Below are positions 1 through 8,594 of a stretch of DNA of 40,304 nucleotides, one piece after another. A model generated the notes under the pieces. The model worked only from the letters and a program-made list of their open reading frames with translations. It was not told the origin of the DNA and made no database searches. Source of the stretch: Streptomyces spiralis (GTDB taxonomy: Bacteria; Actinomycetota; Actinomycetes; Streptomycetales; Streptomycetaceae); assembly GCF_014654675.1 (NCBI RefSeq), contig NZ_BNBC01000066.1, positions 1 through 40,304 on the forward strand, given 5' to 3'. Each line of letters opens with the position of its first letter. Position 1 is the first letter of the stretch. The translations under genes were made by a program, and so were the position numbers.

Positions 1-64
1 CCTCGTCCGCGAGAGCCGCCCCCACGACACCCGCTCCGATGATCACCACTCGAGGTCCCGCCAT
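1..64 (-). CDS. FAD-dependent oxidoreductase, N-terminal fragment cut by window edge
   Basis: Only the first 21 codons are inside the window. The ATG sits at 64-62 on the minus strand and the protein opens MAGPRVVIIGAGVVGAAL. This is a textbook dinucleotide-binding beta-alpha-beta start: a hydrophobic beta strand followed by GAGVVG, matching GxGxxG. Placement within six residues of the start is typical of D-amino-acid-oxidase-fold (DAO) flavoproteins such as glycine, sarcosine or dimethylglycine oxidases. That subfamily is an inference, because nothing beyond the ADP-binding loop is visible. The upstream side (65-130) carries repeated GCGCAAC sequence that could be its operator. Confidence 0.7.
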   Translation of the reverse strand, partial: MAGPRVVIIGAGVVGAALADE

Positions 65-591
65 CGCCCAACCTCCGAACTTGAGACCGGTTCAGTTGCT
101 TGTTGCGCAACTCGACTCATGTCGCGCAACTCAATGTGCCCGTCGCCGTGGAGGGTGTCAAGGGGTCGGTGACGTCGGAAAACAGCCCGGGAAGCGGCAA
201 TGCCCGGCGAGCGGTGCGCGCAGGTGCACACCGCCCGCCGGGCGTCCTCCAGCCCCTCTTTCCAGCCTTGTGCCACTTCAGCCAGGCGTCGACCCTGTCG
301 CGGTTCGCCTCGCCCCAGCCCAGCGGGTCCGGCGGCGACCACGCACGCGGCCCCGCCCTCGCGATCGGCGATTCCGGTTGTCCCGGTGCGCCCGCGCCCG
401 ACCCGGCGATCCACCGAAGTCGGGAGCCGTGGGCACGACAGACACCTTGACGCGCAGGCGGGTTCTGCTCACGCTTCTGTAGGCGCGCCCTGGTTCAGCA
501 TATCGATTGACGTTCGGCCACTCGAACATTTGAGGCGGCGGGGAACAAGGCGATCAGCAAGCGCGAACAGGCCGGCGAGGCTTCGGGGCCC
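65..591. other. Intergenic stretch with no convincing gene
   Basis: No reading frame here has a recognisable domain, a start with a Shine-Dalgarno sequence and plausible composition. The open frames are Arg/Pro/Ala-rich and look like random high-GC translations. Besides the GCGCAAC repeats at 102-130, the only structure noted is TTGACG at 507-512 running into an inverted repeat, GTTCG at 512-516 and CGAAC at 523-527. This lies about 65-80 bp upstream of the decayed GH2 gene and could be what remains of its promoter and operator. The rest may be eroded coding sequence, but I cannot identify it. Confidence 0.4.
102..130. promoter_or_regulatory. Putative operator: GTTGCGCAAC palindrome plus a second GCGCAAC copy
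   Basis: Positions 102-111 are the perfect 10-bp palindrome GTTGCGCAAC. Positions 123-130 repeat CGCGCAAC, giving two GCGCAACTC direct repeats about 21 bp apart (two helical turns). The pair lies 38-66 bp upstream of the leftward oxidoreductase start, where a repressor or activator would act. The binding protein is unknown; a regulator encoded left of the window is likely. Confidence 0.4.
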
Positions 592-1447
592 GTGCTCGGT
601 GAAGCGCGGCAGCCCCCGGGCGGCGCCGCAGGGGGCGTGACGCGACGTCAGGCCATTCAGCTCGGCGCGGTGGCCGCGGGATCGGTGGTTCTGGGAGTGG
701 ATCAGCCGGCGTCCGCCCTCGGTCGTGAGGCCCCGGAGCCGGGCAAGTGGGTGCGAGAGCGGTCCTTCGACGAGGACTGGCGGTTCTTCCGAGGCGACGT
801 CAGTGGCGCTCAGGAACACCTCGTTCGACGACGGCTCCTGGCGGACTCCGGACCTTCCTCACGACTGGAGCATCGAGGACCTGCCGTACGCCACGTCCGG
901 TGACGGCGCCGCGACGAGCGACCCCTCCCTGCCGGCGGTGAAGGACCCCGATCCGACGGCGCCGGAAGCACCTCAGGCGATCGGGCCGTTCGACCGGCTG
1001 AACAGCCAGAACGGTGACTCGACCGCGCACACGGTCGGCGGGATCGGCTGGTACCGCAAACACTTCGAGCTGCCGCGGTTCCCCGAGGACCCTGCGGCGT
1101 CGGCCCACGGCGGAAGCGAGGCGCACGTCGAGCTGAGGTTCGACGGTGTCTACCAGAACGCGGACGTCCGGCTCAACGGTGTCCATCTGGGCTTCCACCC
1201 CTACGGCTACACCTCCTTCGCCCACGCCCTGACCCCGCACCTGAACCGCGAGGGCACCAACGTGTCGGCCGTGCGGGTCGACAACAGCGGCAAGACCAGC
1301 CGCTGGTACTCGGGTTCGGGTATCTACCGCGTCCCCGACGCCGCTGGCGATCCTGCGCCCCGCCAAGCAGCCGGGCCGCCTCACGCTCACCGCGCAAGCC
1401 GCCGGACTGCGACCCGCGAGCTCACCCTGCCCGTCGGACGCACATAG
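592..1447 (+). pseudogene. Decayed glycoside hydrolase family 2 (beta-galactosidase-like) gene with internal deletion
   Basis: Frame one (from GTG 592) gives a Tat-like signal, TRRQAIQLGAVAAGSVVLG, and then FDEDWRFFRGDVSGA. At about 812-824 the frame shifts, and the next frame continues with SFDDGSWRTPDLPHDWSIED, GIGWYRKHFELP and DGVYQNADVRLNGVHLG. These are hallmarks of the GH2 sugar-binding domain. After WYSGSGIYR (about 1333) the sequence jumps, in another frame, to LAILRPAKQPGRLTLTAQA, which resembles the C-terminal end of the same family. A further shift gives ELTLPVGRT and a stop. About 280 codons remain, while intact relatives usually exceed 800, so the TIM-barrel catalytic domain is gone. 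The product cannot be active. Confidence 0.85.
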
Positions 1448-1460
1448 GCACCCGCGGGTT

Positions 1461-2507
1461 TCAGCCGGCCGGTGACCGGGCGGACAGTGCCGCGGCCGCG
1501 GTGTGGAACGCGCGGCGTACGGCGGTGATGCCGTCCCCGTCCCGGGTCGGGTGCACTCGGTTGGTCAGCAGCACGGCATAGCGCTTCGCGGCGGGGTCGA
1601 CCCAGAGGCTGGTTCCGGTGAATCCCGTGTGTCCGTAGGAGTCCGGGCCGAATGCGGTCCCTACGGGCGAGCCGACCACGTCGCGGCCCTGCCAGGCGAG
1701 CGCCCGCCGCAGCCCGAGGTGGTCGGTATGGGCAGCCGTCATCAGGGCGAACGTCTCCGGGCGCAGCACGCCCCGGCCGTCACCGACGAGTGCCGCGCCG
1801 AGCAGTTCCATGTCGTCGAGCGTCGTGAACAGGCCGGCGTGCCCGCCGACTCCGCCGAGCACGGCCGCGTTCTCGTCGTGGACCTCGCCGGTGACCAGGT
1901 GGCCACGCCAGGGGCAGTCCTCGGTGGCCACCGCCCGCGCGCGATGTGCGGGAGAGGGACGGAAGAAGGTCTGTCTCATTCCGAGCGGCGCGCACACCAG
2001 CTGGTCCACCAGGGTGTCCAGCGGCTGCCCGGTCGCGGCCTCGGCGATCAGACCGAGGATGATGAAACCCTGCGAGGAGTACTGGACGCGGGTACCCGGC
2101 CGTGCGGTCAGGGGCAGCAGGCGTACGGCTTCCAGGAGCGAGGCGCGGGTGGGGTGGTCGCGGTAGAGCGGTACCTGTCCGGGGATGCCCGAGGTGTGGG
2201 TGAGCAGTTGGCGTACCGTCAGGTCTGCCTTGTCGCCGTCCCGGTATCCGGGCAGAAGGTCGCCCACCGTGCTGTCGAGCGTCAGTGCGCCGCGCTCGAC
2301 GAGCGCCATCACCGCGAGCCCGACGACCGGCTTCGTCACCGAGGCCAGATCCCACAGCTCACTGCCGTCCAGCGTGGGCCCGTCCCAGCTCCGGGTGCCG
2401 TGCCGGCCGCGGTCGAGCGGTCCGTCCGCGCCGCCGACGGACCAGGCAGCGCCCGAGTAGACGTGCTGTTCGCGTCCGGCGGCGATCGGCTCGGCCAGGG
2501 CGCTCAT
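1461..2507 (-). CDS. Serine hydrolase of the beta-lactamase / PBP4* / D-aminopeptidase family
   Basis: The 348-residue product is a penicillin-recognising-fold serine hydrolase. It has the nucleophile motif S56-V-T-K59, the second motif Y143-S-S145 and the third motif H293-T-G295. LTHTSGIPG (102-110) is typical of class C beta-lactamases, esterases and D-stereospecific peptidases. No signal peptide is evident, so it probably acts in the cytoplasm. Its ATG overlaps the stop of the upstream IclR gene by 4 bp, so the two are co-transcribed and translationally coupled. Pairing with a divergent peptide-type importer, a creatininase-family protein and an enolase suggests hydrolysis of an imported amide, ester or D-amino-acid conjugate. 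That role is inference; the fold assignment is firm. Confidence 0.85.
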   Translation of the reverse strand: MSALAEPIAAGREQHVYSGAAWSVGGADGPLDRGRHGTRSWDGPTLDGSELWDLASVTKPVVGLAVMALVERGALTLDSTVGDLLPGYRDGDKADLTVRQLLTHTSGIPGQVPLYRDHPTRASLLEAVRLLPLTARPGTRVQYSSQGFIILGLIAEAATGQPLDTLVDQLVCAPLGMRQTFFRPSPAHRARAVATEDCPWRGHLVTGEVHDENAAVLGGVGGHAGLFTTLDDMELLGAALVGDGRGVLRPETFALMTAAHTDHLGLRRALAWQGRDVVGSPVGTAFGPDSYGHTGFTGTSLWVDPAAKRYAVLLTNRVHPTRDGDGITAVRRAFHTAAAALSARSPAG

Positions 2508-3346
2508 TCCCGCTCACCCCGATCGGACGTGCCCACCGCGCCCAGGGCCGGCGTCCGCGCACCGAGCCCGGCGGAGACCGTCCGGGCCGCGGCGCGCACC
2601 ATGGGCCCGAAGACCGCCACGCTGTCGGAGTCCATGGTGAAGGTCAGGCCGGAGATGCCGATCGCACCCACGACGTGCCCCTGTGCGTCGAGGACGGGAG
2701 CCGCCACCGAGCGCACGTCCGGTTCGTCGTACTCGTCCTCGACGGCGTAACCGCTCAGTGCCGCCTGCGCCAGGAGCGCGCGCAGCGCGGCCGGGTCGGT
2801 GATCGTGTGCGGTGTCCGGGCCTCGGACGCCGACGCGTGCAGGGAGGCGAAGGCGGCTCTCTCCTCGGCGGGCAGGGCGGAGAGCATGGCGAGCCCCACG
2901 CCGCAGGCGTGGAGCGGCGAACGGTGTCCGGGCCGCGCGCTCATACGGTACTCGCGGGCCGGCTCCGACTGCTCCACGTACACGGCCTCGGACGCGTGCC
3001 GCACCGCGTAGAGCGCGACGTGCCCGGTGCGCCGGCGCAGGTCGGCGAGGACGGGCCGGGCGAGTTCGAGGGCGGCGTCGTCGTCGAGGACGGCGGCGGC
3101 CAGGCCCAGCAGCCGGGGACCCGCGCGGTAGCTGCCGCCCTCGGCGGGCTCGGCGAAACCGTGCTCCGCCATCGTGCGCAGATGTCTGTGGACCGTCGGT
3201 TTGGGCAGGCCCGTGCGTCGTGCGAGGTCGCCCAGCCGGTGTGGGCCACCGGGCTGGACGAGTGCTTCCAGCACTTCCATCGCCTTGTCGACGGGGCCCT
3301 TCACGGGTTCCTGCTCGACGGATCGGGTGTTGACCGCTTTCGCCAT
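2504..3346 (-). CDS. IclR-family transcriptional regulator
   Basis: The 280-residue protein begins MAKAVNTRS at ATG 3346; an earlier in-frame ATG at 3376 would run through the operator region and is less likely. Residues about 21-75 form the IclR winged helix-turn-helix (LARRTGLPKPTVHRHLRTM). Residues about 95-270 form the effector-binding domain, with PLHACGVGLAMLS and SVAAPVLDAQGHVVGAIGIS. It overlaps the downstream serine hydrolase by ATGA. Divergent orientation and a palindrome in the 81-bp gap to the transporter gene argue that it controls the catabolic operon and itself. Whether it represses or activates cannot be read from sequence. Confidence 0.93.
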   Translation of the reverse strand: MAKAVNTRSVEQEPVKGPVDKAMEVLEALVQPGGPHRLGDLARRTGLPKPTVHRHLRTMAEHGFAEPAEGGSYRAGPRLLGLAAAVLDDDAALELARPVLADLRRRTGHVALYAVRHASEAVYVEQSEPAREYRMSARPGHRSPLHACGVGLAMLSALPAEERAAFASLHASASEARTPHTITDPAALRALLAQAALSGYAVEDEYDEPDVRSVAAPVLDAQGHVVGAIGISGLTFTMDSDSVAVFGPMVRAAARTVSAGLGARTPALGAVGTSDRGERE

Positions 3347-3370
3347 GTCGCTTAGCTTAGCGCAACCACA

Positions 3371-3407
3371 TTCCATCTGACGGAACGGACGTGTTGTTCA
3401 ATGGAAC
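3371..3407. promoter_or_regulatory. Putative IclR operator, two inverted repeats in the divergent promoter
   Basis: TTCCATCTGACGGAA at 3371-3385 is a 15-bp palindrome with 12 of 15 positions self-complementary (TTCC-N7-GGAA core). A second inverted repeat, GTTCAATGGAAC at 3396-3407, matches at 10 of 12 positions and shares the TTC/GGAAC elements. Both lie between the IclR start (3346) and the preferred transporter start (3428). This is the expected place for an autoregulated divergent operator. The second repeat would overlap the alternative ATG at 3401, which favours the later start. Confidence 0.55.
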
Positions 3408-3427
3408 GCATACGTCAGGGGCGCATC

Positions 3428-4972
3428 GTGGACCGCATCCATCCGCCCCGCCGCGACGTCCTGCGGGCCGGTGGTCTGCTGCTCGGAGCTCTCGGTGCTC
3501 CGGCATTCCTGAGCGGTTGCGGTACGTCGGCAGGCCGGGCCGGGAACATCCTTCGGGTCTCCCAACCCGGAGACCCCAAGACGCTGGACCCGCAGAAACA
3601 GGGCGACATGGTGTCGATGAACGTCCTGATCAACATGTTCGACACGCTCACCACACGCGGCCGGGACAACCAGTTGCATCCCCGGATCGCCCTGTCCTGG
3701 ACCGCCACCGATGCCCGGACGTGGCGGTTCAGGCTTCGTCCCGGGGTGACCTTCCACAACGGTGAGGCGTGCGACGCGCATGCCGTCGCGTTCAGCATCG
3801 AGCGACTGCTCGACCCGGCGACGAAGTCACCCATCGTCGAGCTGCGCTACGTCAAGGACGTCGCCGTCGTCGACCGGCTCACCGTGGACGTCCACACCAC
3901 GGTGCACGATCCGATCCTGCCCGCCAAACTCTCCCTGTTCGGCGGGGTGGTGGTGCCGCCCCGCTACCTGTCCGAGGTGGGCGACGCCGGATTCGCCGCA
4001 CATCCGGTCGGTACCGGCCCGTTCACCTTCGTCAGCTGGCAGCGCGACCACGAACTGCGCATGCGGGCCTACGACGGCCACTGGCAGGGCCGCCCGAGCG
4101 TCGACGGCGTCGTCTTCAGCCCGGCCCCCAACGCCTCGTCCTCACTGGCCGCCCTCCAGAGCGGCGGCGTCGACCTCGTCGCCGGGCTCACCCCCGACGC
4201 CGCTCAGCAGCTCGACGGCTACTCCGGCGTCAGCCTGGACGGCTTCACCGGAATCCGCACCTCCTACCTCTCCCTGAACACCTTGGAGAAGGGTCCGCTC
4301 CAGGACCGCCGGGTGCGCCAGGCGCTCAACCACGCCGTCGACGTGCCCCTGCTGATCAAGGCGGTGCTCGACGGGAAGGCCACCGAGACCCCCGCCCTCA
4401 TCCCGCGCGGCGCCTTCGGCTTCGACCCCTCCGTCAAGCCGTTCACCCGCTCGGTGAAAACCGCGCGCGCCCTGCTCGCCGAAGCCGGCTACCCGCACGG
4501 CTTCTCCACGACGCTCACCGCGTCCAACGTCGACTCCAATGTCGCGGAGGCCCTTTCGGGTCTGCTGGCCAGAGCCGGGGTGCGCGCGCGCGTCAACCTC
4601 CTCGACCCCGGAACGTACGCGGCGCGGCTCACCTCCGACAACCGGGGGGCGCTCGGCCCGATCTACCTGGCGGCCAGCACCGTGTGGACGCTGGACGGCG
4701 AAAGCATGGTCCAGTCGAACGTCCGCCGGGACCGCCGGCAGAGCCGCTGGCACTCGGCGGAAGCCGACCGCCTCATCGACATCGAAGAGCTCTCGCAGGA
4801 CCCCGCGGAGCGCGAGAAGGCCTTCTCCGACCTGCAACGCCTGATGCGTGAGGAAGCACCCTTCGTCTTCCTCTACCAGATCGACAACATCTACGCCCGC
4901 AACAGCCGGCCCCACTGGAAGCCGGGATCCGCAGGCGTCCTTGCCATGGAGAGTGCGGTGATCTCCCGATGA
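3428..4972 (+). CDS. ABC importer solute-binding lipoprotein, family 5 (peptide/nickel/opine type)
   Basis: I chose GTG 3428 because AGGGG at 3417-3421 gives a Shine-Dalgarno six bases upstream. ATG 3401 is in frame but has none and lies on the palindrome. The 514-residue product starts with a twin arginine (PPRRDVLRAGG) and a lipobox, FLSG-C31, so it is probably a Tat-exported lipoprotein. The mature part shows family 5 signatures: LRVSQPGDPKTLDPQ, WRFRLRPGVTFHNGE, and the long C-terminal lobe. It captures the ligand outside the membrane and delivers it to the two permeases encoded next. Family members bind peptides, nickel chelates, opines or sugars, so the ligand is unknown. Its stop overlaps the next start (ATGA). 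Confidence 0.93.
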   Translation: MDRIHPPRRDVLRAGGLLLGALGAPAFLSGCGTSAGRAGNILRVSQPGDPKTLDPQKQGDMVSMNVLINMFDTLTTRGRDNQLHPRIALSWTATDARTWRFRLRPGVTFHNGEACDAHAVAFSIERLLDPATKSPIVELRYVKDVAVVDRLTVDVHTTVHDPILPAKLSLFGGVVVPPRYLSEVGDAGFAAHPVGTGPFTFVSWQRDHELRMRAYDGHWQGRPSVDGVVFSPAPNASSSLAALQSGGVDLVAGLTPDAAQQLDGYSGVSLDGFTGIRTSYLSLNTLEKGPLQDRRVRQALNHAVDVPLLIKAVLDGKATETPALIPRGAFGFDPSVKPFTRSVKTARALLAEAGYPHGFSTTLTASNVDSNVAEALSGLLARAGVRARVNLLDPGTYAARLTSDNRGALGPIYLAASTVWTLDGESMVQSNVRRDRRQSRWHSAEADRLIDIEELSQDPAEREKAFSDLQRLMREEAPFVFLYQIDNIYARNSRPHWKPGSAGVLAMESAVISR

Positions 4973-5961
4973 GCGACATCGCCCTGGACCGACCGCCCGC
5001 CGCGACGTCCGACCGGAGGCACGACCGCCATGCCACACGGCTCGTGCTGTTCGTCCTGAGGCGCCTGGGCACCGCCGTGTTCGTCCTGCTGTGCACGGCG
5101 ACCGTCTCCTTCTTCCTCGTACGGCTCTCCGGCGACCCCGTCAAGGTCCTGCTGCCCCCCGATGCCACCGCGGCACAGGAAAGCGCGCTGCGCGCCTCCC
5201 TCGGCCTCGACCGGCCGCTGTTCACGCAGTACATCGACTTCCTGTGGGGGCTGCCCCGCCTCGACTTCGGCAACTCCCTCGCCTACGGCCAGCCCGTCAG
5301 CCAGATCCTGGCCGACCGGCTCCCCGCCACGATCCAACTCGCCGCCGCGGCCATGGCCGTGACCCTCCTCATCGCCGTCCCCGCCGGTGTCTTCGCCGCG
5401 ATGCGCCGCGGGCGCGGCTCCGACCGCGCCGTGATGACCGGCGTCCTGCTCGGCCAGTCCACCCCGCCGTTCTGGGTCGGGATCCTGCTCATCCTGGTCT
5501 TCGCCGTCGGACTGCACGCTCTGCCCGCCTCCGGCTACGGAACCTTCGCCAACCTGGTCCTGCCCGCCGTCACCCTGGCCGTCTACTCCGTCGCCGTGGT
5601 GGCGCGTCTGCTGCGCTCCTCGCTGATCGAGGTCCTGTCCTCCGACCACATCCGCAGCGCCCGTGCCAAGGGCTTCGGCCCGCTGAAGGTGGTCCTCACC
5701 CACGGACTTCGCAACGCCTCACTGCCGGTCGTGACCATCGTCGGCCTCGAAGTGGGCAGCCTGCTGGGCGGTGCGATCCTCACCGAACGGGTCTTCTCCT
5801 GGCCCGGAGTCGGACAGCTGACCATCGAGGCGATCTCCAACCGCGATTTCCCCCTGGTCCAGGCGACCGTTCTGTTCTTCGCCGCCACCTTCGTCGTGGT
5901 GAACCTGCTCGTCGACCTCTCCTACAGCTTCCTCGACCCGAGGGTGAGGACGTCACGATGA
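4969..5961 (+). CDS. ABC importer permease, DppB/OppB type
   Basis: A 330-residue integral membrane protein beginning at ATG 4969 and overlapping the binding-protein stop by 4 bp. After a first membrane segment (LGTAVFVLLCTATVSFFLV) comes the DppB-type extracytoplasmic loop with SGDPV and LGLDRPLFTQY. Several further membrane segments follow, with the cytoplasmic coupling loop ARAKGFGPLKVVLTHGLRNA (EAA-type). Length and topology fit the family. It forms the membrane channel with the next gene product. Confidence 0.93.
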   Translation: MSDIALDRPPAATSDRRHDRHATRLVLFVLRRLGTAVFVLLCTATVSFFLVRLSGDPVKVLLPPDATAAQESALRASLGLDRPLFTQYIDFLWGLPRLDFGNSLAYGQPVSQILADRLPATIQLAAAAMAVTLLIAVPAGVFAAMRRGRGSDRAVMTGVLLGQSTPPFWVGILLILVFAVGLHALPASGYGTFANLVLPAVTLAVYSVAVVARLLRSSLIEVLSSDHIRSARAKGFGPLKVVLTHGLRNASLPVVTIVGLEVGSLLGGAILTERVFSWPGVGQLTIEAISNRDFPLVQATVLFFAATFVVVNLLVDLSYSFLDPRVRTSR

Positions 5962-6875
5962 CCGTCATGTCACCGGCCGCGGCGACCGGCCAGGCCCCCG
6001 CCGCGGCACCGGCCGCCGGCTCCGGCCTCCGCGTACTGCGGGCGCTGCTGCGCAACAAGCTCGCCGTCCTGGCACTCGCCGTACTCGTGCTCCTGCTGAC
6101 GGCCGCCCTGTTCGCACCACTGATCGCACCGTACGACCCCAACGCGCAGAACCTGCTGCTGCGGCTGCAGCCGCCCGCCTGGCAGAGCCGGGGCAGCGGC
6201 GCCCACCTGCTCGGAACCGACCAGCTCGGCCGCGACATACTCTCCCGCGTCATCTACGGAGCGCGCGTCTCCCTGCTCGTCGGCGCCGGCGCCGCACTGC
6301 TCGCAGGAGTGGTCGGCACCGCCGTGGGACTGGTCTCCGGATACTTCGGCGGCTGGGCCGACCGGGTCCTCATGCGGCTCGCCGACGTCCAACTCGCCTT
6401 TCCGGCGCTGCTCCTGGCGCTGGCCATCGTCGGATTCCTCGGCTCCGGCCTCTGGTACGTGATCCTCGTCCTCGGCTTCACCGGCTGGGTCTCCTACGCC
6501 CGCGTCGTGCGGTCCGAGGTCATGTCGCTGCGCTCGCGCGACTTCGTCACCGAGGCACGGGCGATCGGCGTCACCGACATCACCATCATGCGCCGCCACC
6601 TGCTGCCGAACGTGACGGCCCCTCTCGCCACCATCGGCACCCTGCACGTCGCCGCCGCGATCGTCGCGGAGGCGTCCCTGAGCTATCTGGGACTGGGCGT
6701 GCCGAAGGAGACGGTGACCTGGGGCTCCATGCTCGCCGACGGTCAGCTCTACCTGGGCACCTCCTGGTGGGTCGCCGTGTTCCCCGGCATCGCGCTCATG
6801 CTCACCTCCCTCGCCATCAACATCACCGGCGACGCCCTGCGGGACGTCGCGGACCCGAAGGCCTACCGACGATGA
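5958..6875 (+). CDS. ABC importer permease, DppC/OppC type
   Basis: The start is ATG 5958, overlapping the previous stop as ATGA; longer upstream readings in this frame are spurious. The 305-residue protein has the DppC-type N-terminal segment (LLRNKLAVLALAVLVLL), then APYDPN and HLLGTDQLGRDILSRVIYGA, a signature of this subfamily. The coupling loop is EARAIGVTDITIMRRHLLPN. It partners the DppB-like subunit in the membrane. The N-terminal 25 residues are Ala/Pro-rich and probably unstructured. Confidence 0.93.
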   Translation: MTVMSPAAATGQAPAAAPAAGSGLRVLRALLRNKLAVLALAVLVLLLTAALFAPLIAPYDPNAQNLLLRLQPPAWQSRGSGAHLLGTDQLGRDILSRVIYGARVSLLVGAGAALLAGVVGTAVGLVSGYFGGWADRVLMRLADVQLAFPALLLALAIVGFLGSGLWYVILVLGFTGWVSYARVVRSEVMSLRSRDFVTEARAIGVTDITIMRRHLLPNVTAPLATIGTLHVAAAIVAEASLSYLGLGVPKETVTWGSMLADGQLYLGTSWWVAVFPGIALMLTSLAINITGDALRDVADPKAYRR

Positions 6876-7713
6876 CCACGGACCGACCGGCACGCGACCG
6901 GTCCCGCCGCTCGGCGGACGCGAAACCACTGCTGGAGATCAGCCGTCTCAGTGTCGACTTCCGGCTCGACACCTCCGTCGTACACGCCGTCCAGGACGTG
7001 TCCCTGCACGTCCACGCCGGCGAGACGCTCGCCGTCGTCGGGGAGTCGGGCAGTGGCAAGTCCGCCACCGCGCTCTCCGTCCTCGGCCTCAACCCCACTC
7101 CGCCGTGCGTCTACGCGGGCGGCGAGATCCTCTTCGACGGACGGGACATGCTGAAGCTCTCCGAGAAGGAGCTCGGCGCGATCAGAGGCCGTGACATCGC
7201 CATGGTCTTCCAGGACCCGATGACGTGTCTCGACCCCCTCCAGCGCGTCGGCGCGCAGGTGGCCGAGGTGCTCAGGCACCACACCGGCGTGTCCCGCGCC
7301 GAGGCCAGGGAAGCCGCGCTCGCCGCGATGGACGAGGTCGGCATCCCCGACCCCGCACTGCGCTACCGGCAGTACCCGCACGAACTCTCCGGAGGCCTGC
7401 GCCAGCGCGTGATGATCGCGACGGCCCTGGTGGGACGCCCCCGGGTGCTGATCGCCGACGAGCCGACCACCGCCCTGGACGTCACCGTGCAGCGCCAGAT
7501 CCTCGACCTGCTCGTCACCCTTCAGCACAAGCACGGCATGGCGGTCGTGCTGATCACCCACGATCTCGCCGTGGTGGCGGAGACCGCCGACCGGGCCGTG
7601 GTCATGAACAAGGGCAAAGTCGTCGAGAGCGGCGATGTCGTGGACGTCTTCGACCGTCCGGCCGACGACTACACCCGCAGACTGCTGGCCGCCACCCCGC
7701 GATTGGAGGCGGT

Positions 7714-7717
<4 letters not shown>
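6872..7717 (+). CDS. ABC importer ATP-binding protein, DppD/OppD type
   Basis: The 281-residue cytoplasmic ATPase starts at ATG 6872, again in an ATGA overlap. Walker A is GESGSGKS (57-64), the ABC signature is LSGGLRQRV, and Walker B is VLIADEPTTALDV. The Q-loop MVFQDPMTCLDP and switch region VVLITHDLAVV are intact. The long spacing typical of Dpp/Opp ATPases and the C-terminal DYTRRLLAATPRLE segment support the subfamily. It powers transport as a heterodimer with the next gene product. Confidence 0.93.
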
Positions 7718-8583
<866 letters not shown>

Positions 8584-8594
8584 CAGCTCACGTA

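Noticed and set aside
43..640. Several overlapping long open frames on both strands before the GH2 relic
   Set aside because: They are Arg/Pro/Ala-rich, lack ribosome sites and recognisable motifs, and overlap each other; typical random frames of high-GC DNA.
1503..2750. A 415-codon rightward open frame opposite the serine hydrolase and IclR genes
   Set aside because: It is antisense to two well-supported genes with intact motifs, and its composition (Gly/Arg/Val-rich, no domain) is that of a shadow.
5091..5957. A long N-terminal extension of the DppC-like permease
   Set aside because: It lies wholly within the DppB-like gene in another frame and is Arg/Pro-rich; the ATGA overlap at 5958 is the natural start.
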